Source of the DNA: Spirosoma fluviale
Lineage (GTDB): Bacteria > Bacteroidota > Bacteroidia > Cytophagales > Cyclobacteriaceae
Reading direction: 5' to 3'
DNA: 64,000 nt
Assembly: GCA_945868725.1 (NCBI GenBank)
Contig: CAMBMU010000003.1
Location: 1-64,000, forward strand
Under the pieces are notes generated by a model. It ran no database searches, was not told the origin of the DNA, and saw only the letters and a program-made list of their open reading frames with translations. The translations under genes were made by a program, and so were the position numbers. Shown here piece after piece: positions 59,412 to 64,000 of this stretch (positions within the stretch are counted from its first letter, which is position 1; each line of letters starts with the position of its first letter).

Positions 59412-60548
59412 CTAGGGCTTCACAATCCACTCCTCGTGCAAAATCTGAATGGCACGACGAATCACTCGGATATACCCTTCCTCTTCCGTCGGATCACAGC
59501 CATTGCTGATCACAACAAATCCATACTTTTCTTCGGGATTGAAAAACATAGCGCTATACAAGCCATAAGCAGATCCTGTATGCCCTACCAGTTCCACTCC
59601 TGGGATCAATACATCCGTTTTCCACAGGGCCAAACCGTAGTTTTCATCCGAAGAAAGAGGGGTCTGCATTTCTTGAGAATGGGCTGAAGAAATAAGTCGT
59701 ACCCTACCGACCTTCCCATAATTCATGTGGAGTAAGAGGTACTTGGCTAGATCTGGTGCTGAGATTTTCATGCCCCCCGTAGGAGAGAAAATTGGGGTAC
59801 TATAGCCCGGAATATAGGTTTTGAGTTCCTCGCTTTTGGATACATAGGCAGCTGGTGATGCTGTAAACTTGGACGAATCCCGCTGATAGGCATAGAGTGT
59901 AGCGAGGCGGTTTTTATCCAACTGGTCTACATCATAACCTCCATATAAACCTAGTGGCTTGAGGATATTTTCTTGGATGTAAGCATCAAAGCGAACTTCT
60001 GAATACTTCTCCAATATTGCTCCTGCTAGGTTGAAGTTCAGGTTGCAGTATTCGTAGCCCTTTCCTGGGGCGTAGGCATTGTAAGCTGCTTGCCAAGTAG
60101 CATTCTTCTCCGGATGGATGGCATCCAAGGTAAAGTAGCCCTGCTGATCGTTGATGCTGGACGTATGGGAAAGCAGCATCCGCAGGGTAATCACGGTGTC
60201 CGGAAATTTGGGATTCCGAATCCGAAATCCAATTAGGTTGCTGACGTCATCATCCAAGGAAAGTAATTTTTTCTCGACCAGCTGCAGGAGGGCTGTGGCC
60301 GTGAAGGACTTGGATATGGAAGCGATTCGAAAGAGGTCTGTGGTCTCCAAAGGCTCCTTCCCTTCTTCTTTCCAGCCCAAAGCTTGGGTATGGACTACCT
60401 TCCCCTCCTTGACTACCGCCACAGAAAGTCCCATCACGGGATAGTCCTGCATTAATTGGGTAAGCCGCTGGGTGCTGGACTCTTGTGCCTGCAAGGAGAT
60501 TGTGAATGCGAGCAGGCAACCGAAAAAGACTGTGGAGAAGGTTTTCAT
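59412..60548 (-). CDS. Class C beta-lactamase-like serine hydrolase
   Basis: 378 residues from the Met at 60548, which gives a signal peptide (MKTFSTVFFGCLLAFTISLQ) ending AQ; an in-frame ATG at 60623 is further up without a signal. The nucleophile motif SxxK is SISK (Ser77, Lys80); the YxN motif is YCN near 175; the C-terminal triad part is HTGSAYG (H-x-G). Members are beta-lactamase, D-Ala-D-Ala carboxypeptidase or esterase homologues. The exported enzyme's substrate is unknown. Confidence 0.9.
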   Translation of the reverse strand: MKTFSTVFFGCLLAFTISLQAQESSTQRLTQLMQDYPVMGLSVAVVKEGKVVHTQALGWKEEGKEPLETTDLFRIASISKSFTATALLQLVEKKLLSLDDDVSNLIGFRIRNPKFPDTVITLRMLLSHTSSINDQQGYFTLDAIHPEKNATWQAAYNAYAPGKGYEYCNLNFNLAGAILEKYSEVRFDAYIQENILKPLGLYGGYDVDQLDKNRLATLYAYQRDSSKFTASPAAYVSKSEELKTYIPGYSTPIFSPTGGMKISAPDLAKYLLLHMNYGKVGRVRLISSAHSQEMQTPLSSDENYGLALWKTDVLIPGVELVGHTGSAYGLYSAMFFNPEEKYGFVVISNGCDPTEEEGYIRVIRRAIQILHEEWIVKP

Positions 60549-61034
60549 GAGTAAGAAAAGAAGCTTGGTGTTTAGAAGTTTTAATATATGAAATTGGAAT
60601 TGTTTTGAAACGCGCCTAGTCAAAATAGGAACACATCAAATGCTAGCCACAAAATAGAATTTACCTCAAAGGCACCTAGAAAAGCTTTCAAAAGAGAAAA
60701 ACCACATAAACACCAAGAGCGATTTTAAAAAAAACCCAAATAGAAAATGAGAGAATTCCCTTTTATCCTATGTGGCTATATAGCTTACTAATTTCTGTCT
60801 TGAATCTTGCCTGACTACCGCAAGCCCTTGGCGTCTTGGCCGCTTTGCGAGACAATTATTTCACGCGGATCTAGCAGATTTTAGGGGATTTTTCCCGCCG
60901 CGGCGGGCAGGCCCTTGGCGCAAAGGAATAACTGGTTCAAGCATTTTTTCTTAAAATAAAACCACATAGAAGGCACATAGAAAAATCAATGTGGGTTACC
61001 TAATTTGTAACTTTAAATCCGAATAAATCACTTA
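60549..61034. other. Gene-free gap with decayed repeat-like DNA
   Basis: About 485 bases with no ORF. It contains short repetitive pieces: AACCACATA-type stretches near 60700 and 60960, a TTGGCGTCTTGGCCGCTTTGCGAG block near 60830 and TTGGCGCAAAGG near 60916, and a perfect CCCGCCGCGGCGGG palindrome near 60896. It resembles the decayed repeat 'junk' common between Bacteroidota genes. Promoters of the flanking genes must lie here but are not clear. Confidence 0.5.
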
Positions 61035-61661
61035 ATGGCTCAACCCAACACTCAGATCGACCAATTTCTACTCGAAGGTTGCATGCGCTGCTCTTTGGGT
61101 GCTACTCCAGCCTGCAAGGTGCTACTTTGGACGGATATCTTGGAGTTTTTGAGGCAACTAATCTTGGAAACGAAACTCCAGGAAGAACGAAAATGGGGGG
61201 TGCCGACCTACACGATCAATGGAAAAAACGTGGTGATGTTGGGGGTGTTTAAGGATTCCTGTGTGTTGAGTTTTATCAAAGGACAGCTAATCCCTGATCC
61301 TAAGGGACTGCTCGAACTACCGGGTCCCAACTCTATTGAAGGCAGAATCCTTCGATTTACCAAACTCAGCCAAGCTACGTTTTTGGAAAAAGACATTCGA
61401 TACTACCTGCAAGAGGCCATTCTGGTAGAGCAATCTGGGAAGAAGGCAGAACCTAGTTCAAGCCCACAAGAGCTCCCCGAGGAACTCCTTCAAAAATTCG
61501 CGGAGCATCTCGGTCTGGAAGCTGCATTTTTTGCACTGACTCCAGGTCGGCAGCGGGGCTACCTCATCCACTTTTCTGGAGCCAAGCAGTCGCCTACCCG
61601 ACTTAGCCGCATCGAAAAATGTATCCCAAAGATCTTTGCAGGCAAAGGGATGATGGATTAG
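61035..61661 (+). CDS. DUF1801/YdeI-OmpD-associated family protein
   Basis: 208 residues. DUF1801 (YdhG-like) domain in the first 115 residues: KVLLWTDILEFLRQLIL, ERKWGVPTYTINGKNVVMLGVFKDSCVLSF (split over about 54-83) and RILRFTKLSQA. The C-terminal segment PEELLQKFAEHLGLEAAFFALTPGRQRGYLIHFSGAKQSPTRLSRIEKC (split over about 148-195) is the YdeI/OmpD-associated type. Function unsettled; probably cytoplasmic. No close partner; downstream lies repeat copy C. Confidence 0.85.
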   Translation: MAQPNTQIDQFLLEGCMRCSLGATPACKVLLWTDILEFLRQLILETKLQEERKWGVPTYTINGKNVVMLGVFKDSCVLSFIKGQLIPDPKGLLELPGPNSIEGRILRFTKLSQATFLEKDIRYYLQEAILVEQSGKKAEPSSSPQELPEELLQKFAEHLGLEAAFFALTPGRQRGYLIHFSGAKQSPTRLSRIEKCIPKIFAGKGMMD

Positions 61662-61670
61662 ATTGATACA

Positions 61671-61740
61671 AATCGTCCACAGTTGGCAGACCACGGTCCA
61701 CAGCTCATTTAATTGAACCACAAACCCTATTTCCTTCCCC
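61671..61740 (+). repeat. Dispersed intergenic repeat, copy C (right half)
   Basis: AATCGTCCACAGTTGGCAGACCA, CGGTCCACAGCTCATTTAATTG and ACCACAAACCCTATTTCC match the right part of copy A (22545-22640). The terminal inverted repeat is not present, so the copy is partial. Confidence 0.75.
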
Positions 61741-61813
61741 CACAGATAAAAAAAAGGGAGTGATAAAATTATTTTTTTCTTTTTAAACGTTGAGGCGATT
61801 TTTGGAAGGCCAT

Positions 61814-61843
61814 GAAACAATATTTGTTTCCCGTTTGGGAAAC
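61814..61843. promoter_or_regulatory. Overlapping palindromes before the XRE gene (operator candidates)
   Basis: GAAACAA-tat-TTGTTTC (61814-61830) is a perfect 7-bp inverted repeat; it overlaps GTTTCCC-gttt-GGGAAAC (61826-61843). GAAAC half-sites occur three times. They lie 60-90 bp before the XRE start and look like an autoregulatory operator. Confidence 0.6.
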
Positions 61844-61905
61844 TATTTTTTTAACTTATCCGTTTAACATATGAAATTCCAAAAGTTTCAAAGTTAAATT
61901 CCACC

Positions 61906-62223
61906 ATGAAAAATAAACCACTTCAGCAATTCTCACTAGAAGAGATCACCGATAAATACATCGGAAAGAAAGGAAGCGAAAAACGTGATGCATTTGAAAA
62001 TGAATTACGATTAGACTTATTAGGTGAAGCACTAAAACAAACGCGAATCAAGCAAAAGCTTACCCAAGCAGAATTGGGAAAGCTTGTTGGAGTTCAAAAA
62101 TCTCAAATATCAAAACTTGAAAACAGTGTGAAAGATGCAAGATTTGAAACCGTACTCAAGGTTTTTAAAGCCTTGAATACCCGCATCACATTCAAATTAG
62201 AGATGGAAGAAACTACGTCCTAA
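61906..62223 (+). CDS. XRE-family HTH regulator, HigA-antitoxin-like
   Basis: 105 residues. An N-terminal segment (LEEITDKYIGKKGSEKRDAFE) precedes a standard XRE HTH (GEALKQTRIKQKLTQAELGKLVGVQKSQISKLENSVKDARFETVLKVFKAL, split over about 44-95). The layout is that of HigA antitoxins of HigBA pairs (small N-terminal extension then HTH), but no toxin ORF is found upstream, and the next gene is dihydroorotase. It is therefore an orphan regulator. Two palindromes lie in its promoter region. Confidence 0.75.
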   Translation: MKNKPLQQFSLEEITDKYIGKKGSEKRDAFENELRLDLLGEALKQTRIKQKLTQAELGKLVGVQKSQISKLENSVKDARFETVLKVFKALNTRITFKLEMEETTS

Positions 62224-62361
62224 CACTCAGATTCTACCTCTTGCCTTTGGACTAAATTCTTTCATTTTTTCCTTTTTAAACTCACTCCTCCAGTTAGCTA
62301 CCCATTGTAATCTTAGCAATTACCTGCGTTCTTTGTAGAAGCAAGAATATTTCTACCCACC

Positions 62362-63708
62362 ATGTCCCAAGCTACGCTTATCCAGCAAGTCACCCTTGTC
62401 AACGAAGGCCAAATCCAAGTTACTGACGTCCTAATTGAAGGGGAACGCATCCAAAAAATCGGTTCCATCCCGGCTCAAAACCAGTACCAGATCGTGGATG
62501 GTCGCGGCAAGTACTTGCTTCCTGGAGTGATCGACGGACAGGTACACTTTCGTGATCCCGGACTGACGCACAAGGCAGACTTGACAAGCGAAAGTAAGGC
62601 AGCCATCGCCGGTGGAGTCACCTCCTTTATCGAGATGCCCAACACCCGTCCCAATACGCTCACACTCGAACTTTGGGCCGACAAATACGAGTTGGCCTCC
62701 ACCAAATCGCTGGCCAACTATGGCTTCTTGCTTGGCATCACCGCCGACAACTTGGACGAGGTCATCCAATGGGACACCTCCAAGCACCTCGCCATCACGG
62801 ATGATGGGCTTTATTTTACGGGAAAGGGGAATATCCTCGCAGATCAACCCGCCATGTTGGAGAAACTTTTTGCAGCGCACAAAGGACTGATCGCCATCCA
62901 CTCTGAAAAGGAGGCGATCATCGAGAAAAATGAGGAACTCTACCGAGAAAAATACGGAGAAAATGTGCCCATCGCCTGCCATCCGCTGATCCGAAGTGAA
63001 CAGGCTTGCTACGAGGCTACGGAACGGGCCATCGGCCTTGCCGAAAAACATGGGGCTAGATTGCATATCCTCCACCTGAGCACTGCCAAGGAAACGAATC
63101 TTTTTCGCAACGACATTCCCTTGGCCGATAAAAACATCACGACCGAAGTATCGGTGCACCACCTCTGGTTTACGGACCAGGACTACGAGCGACTTGGTGT
63201 CTTGATCAAGTGGAACCCTGCCATCAAAACCCAAAAAGACAAAGATGGGCTACTTGCCGCCCTTCTTGAAGACCGCATCGACATCATTACCACGGATCAT
63301 GCTCCGCATACCTTGGAAGAAAAACAAAAGCCCTACTTCCAGTCCATGTCTGGCGCTCCTTTGGTGCAGCACTCCCTCAACTGTCTCCTTGAATTCTACA
63401 CACAAGGCAAAATCAGTCTCGAAAAAATTGTGGAGAAAATGTGCCATAACCCCGCCATCCTCTACCGCATTAAGGAACGCGGCTACATCCGTGAAGGCTA
63501 CTTTGCAGACTTGACCTTGGTGGATCTCAACAGCGAATGGACCGTAAGCAAGGAAAATATCCTGTACAAGTGTGGTTGGTCTCCTCTGGAAGGCACCACC
63601 TTCCACAACCAAGTAGTGAAAACCTGGGTCAACGGACACTTGGCCTACGCGGACGGAGTATTTCACGAGGAGGTCAAAGGCAAAGCCCTGGAAGTTCAAT
63701 CCAACTAA
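62362..63708 (+). CDS. pyrC: Dihydroorotase
   Basis: 448 residues of the amidohydrolase superfamily. Metal site PGVIDGQVHFRDPGLTHKADL (HxR) near 54-74, with GGVTSFIEMPNTRPNT, then IAIHSEKE, HILHLSTAKE, and DIITTDHAPHTLEEK (catalytic Asp/His). It converts carbamoyl-aspartate to dihydroorotate in pyrimidine synthesis. The start at 62362 gives the family's N-terminal strands. It is preceded by a 138-bp gap and ends just before an orphan fragment. Hydantoinase-like relatives are less likely. Confidence 0.92.
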   Translation: MSQATLIQQVTLVNEGQIQVTDVLIEGERIQKIGSIPAQNQYQIVDGRGKYLLPGVIDGQVHFRDPGLTHKADLTSESKAAIAGGVTSFIEMPNTRPNTLTLELWADKYELASTKSLANYGFLLGITADNLDEVIQWDTSKHLAITDDGLYFTGKGNILADQPAMLEKLFAAHKGLIAIHSEKEAIIEKNEELYREKYGENVPIACHPLIRSEQACYEATERAIGLAEKHGARLHILHLSTAKETNLFRNDIPLADKNITTEVSVHHLWFTDQDYERLGVLIKWNPAIKTQKDKDGLLAALLEDRIDIITTDHAPHTLEEKQKPYFQSMSGAPLVQHSLNCLLEFYTQGKISLEKIVEKMCHNPAILYRIKERGYIREGYFADLTLVDLNSEWTVSKENILYKCGWSPLEGTTFHNQVVKTWVNGHLAYADGVFHEEVKGKALEVQSN

Positions 63709-63718
63709 GCCCTTAAGG

Positions 63719-63868
63719 CTGGATTTTTTGAAGGGAGGCAAAGAGGGGGTAGATACCTTTGAAGCCATGGCCAAAAAAGGCCTGTGGATCATTGATCGCG
63801 TGGTGCAGGAAGAACTCAAGGGAGGTGTGGACTTAAGCAGCAATAGCTGGTATATCCCAAAAAAGTAA
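63719..63868 (+). pseudogene. Orphan C-terminal fragment of an unrecognised protein
   Basis: A frame with coding-like composition encodes LDFLKGGKEGVDTFEAMAKK, then GLWIIDRVVQEELKGGVDLSS and NSWYIPKK, ending at 63866-63868. The only ATG inside (63767) would give 33 residues. There is no good start, and it begins right after the pyrC stop, so it looks like the tail of a lost gene. It could instead be an extremely small gene. I do not recognise the family. Confidence 0.35.
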
Positions 63869-63890
63869 GCCTTCTCTCGAGTACAACTAC

Positions 63891-64000
63891 TTACATCCCG
63901 TGCTTTTCACACATCCCTTTGATGAGTTGGTAGCCCTGCTCCGCCATCTCCCAAGGAGCGGAAAACTCGCGCCACACCCCGATGGCATTCGCAAAAGCAG
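63891..64000 (-). CDS. Unidentified gene, C-terminal end only
   Basis: The minus-strand frame AFANAIGVWREFSAPWEMAEQ then GYQLIKGMCEKHGM ends at 63891-63893; the gene continues past the right edge. Only 35 residues are visible, so the family cannot be named. Confidence 0.5.
   Translation of the reverse strand, partial: AFANAIGVWREFSAPWEMAEQGYQLIKGMCEKHGM

Noticed and set aside
61826-61843. GTTTC...GAAAC palindrome considered as a parS site
   Set aside because: parS is GTTTCACGTGAAAC-like with a 4-bp centre; here the centre is 8 bp and it overlaps another palindrome in front of an XRE gene, so an operator is more likely.
62431-63234. 267-codon frame on the minus strand opposite pyrC
   Set aside because: It is a shadow of a strongly conserved gene, has no recognisable domain and no supporting upstream signals.
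1-64000. CRISPR arrays, complete insertion sequences, rRNA operon or a full restriction/defence system
   Set aside because: Looked for and not seen; only relics (HsdM-like, DUF3871-like) and small repeats are present.

Overview
The window looks like a chromosomal segment of a Bacteroidota bacterium, most likely order Cytophagales (Cyclobacteriaceae / Algoriphagus-like; genus is inference). The evidence is a SusC/SusD pair, FG-GAP/VCBS lipoproteins, a DUF5683 protein next to parAB, a 47-residue basic protein preceding a phosphoesterase, and promoters of the Bacteroidota type (TTTG or TTG, about 20 bp, TAnnTTTG) in front of rpsF, both tRNAs and several other genes. Shine-Dalgarno sequences are generally weak. 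Most of the window is ordinary core genome.

Layout. 1-3.6 kb: the end of ftsE, a tandem repeat, then a leftward group of a TPR protein, CCA-adding enzyme, an unknown protein and a small HTH protein. 4.4-12.3 kb: rightward pyrG-yidC, a terminator, then parA-parB-DUF5683-dapB-lepB. 12.3-16.9 kb: ung (leftward), apaG, a methyltransferase-like gene, a membrane coiled-coil protein, and rpsF-rpsR-rplI. 17-22.5 kb: tRNA-Gln, a large M14 peptidase (leftward), prs-rplY-pth. 22.7-28.2 kb: a SAM (S-box type) riboswitch ahead of a homocysteine-forming sulfhydrylase, a leftward asparaginase-cutC-cytochrome/FG-GAP operon, and a creatininase-family enzyme. 28.2-37 kb: a leftward susC-susD-FG-GAP lipoprotein block for uptake of an unknown substrate. 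37-45 kb: OmpA/TPR protein, PspC-like protein, glycosyltransferase, ybaB, hisS, the small basic protein, phosphoesterase, rhodanese, pdhB. 45-49.6 kb: an outer-membrane beta-barrel protein divergent from a LytS/LytTR two-component pair, with paired direct repeats between them. 49.7-54 kb: CYTH protein, TsaC/Sua5, Nudix, mltG, thioesterase, YihY/BrkB. 54.2-57.8 kb: tRNA-Ser followed by an AT-rich accessory islet. 57.8-64 kb: LLM oxidoreductase, DUF3820, serine hydrolase, DUF1801, XRE regulator, dihydroorotase.

The unusual material is mainly (a) a dispersed intergenic repeat family with inverted-repeat ends, present at four loci; (b) the islet after tRNA-Ser, holding tandem paralogous membrane proteins (two intact, one decayed), a Cys-rich mini-protein, a HExxH lipoprotein, a 67-bp copy of part of a neighbouring gene, and relics that read as HsdM and DUF3871 fragments; (c) candidate regulatory sites: paired repeats 21 bp apart before the LytS/LytTR operon and overlapping palindromes before the XRE gene; (d) several genes whose promoter -7 element lies only 4-5 bases before the start codon, suggesting leaderless or near-leaderless mRNAs; and (e) a possible structured RNA ending in a terminator near 37.5 kb. 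I found no CRISPR array, no rRNA, no intact insertion sequence, and no clear complete defence system.
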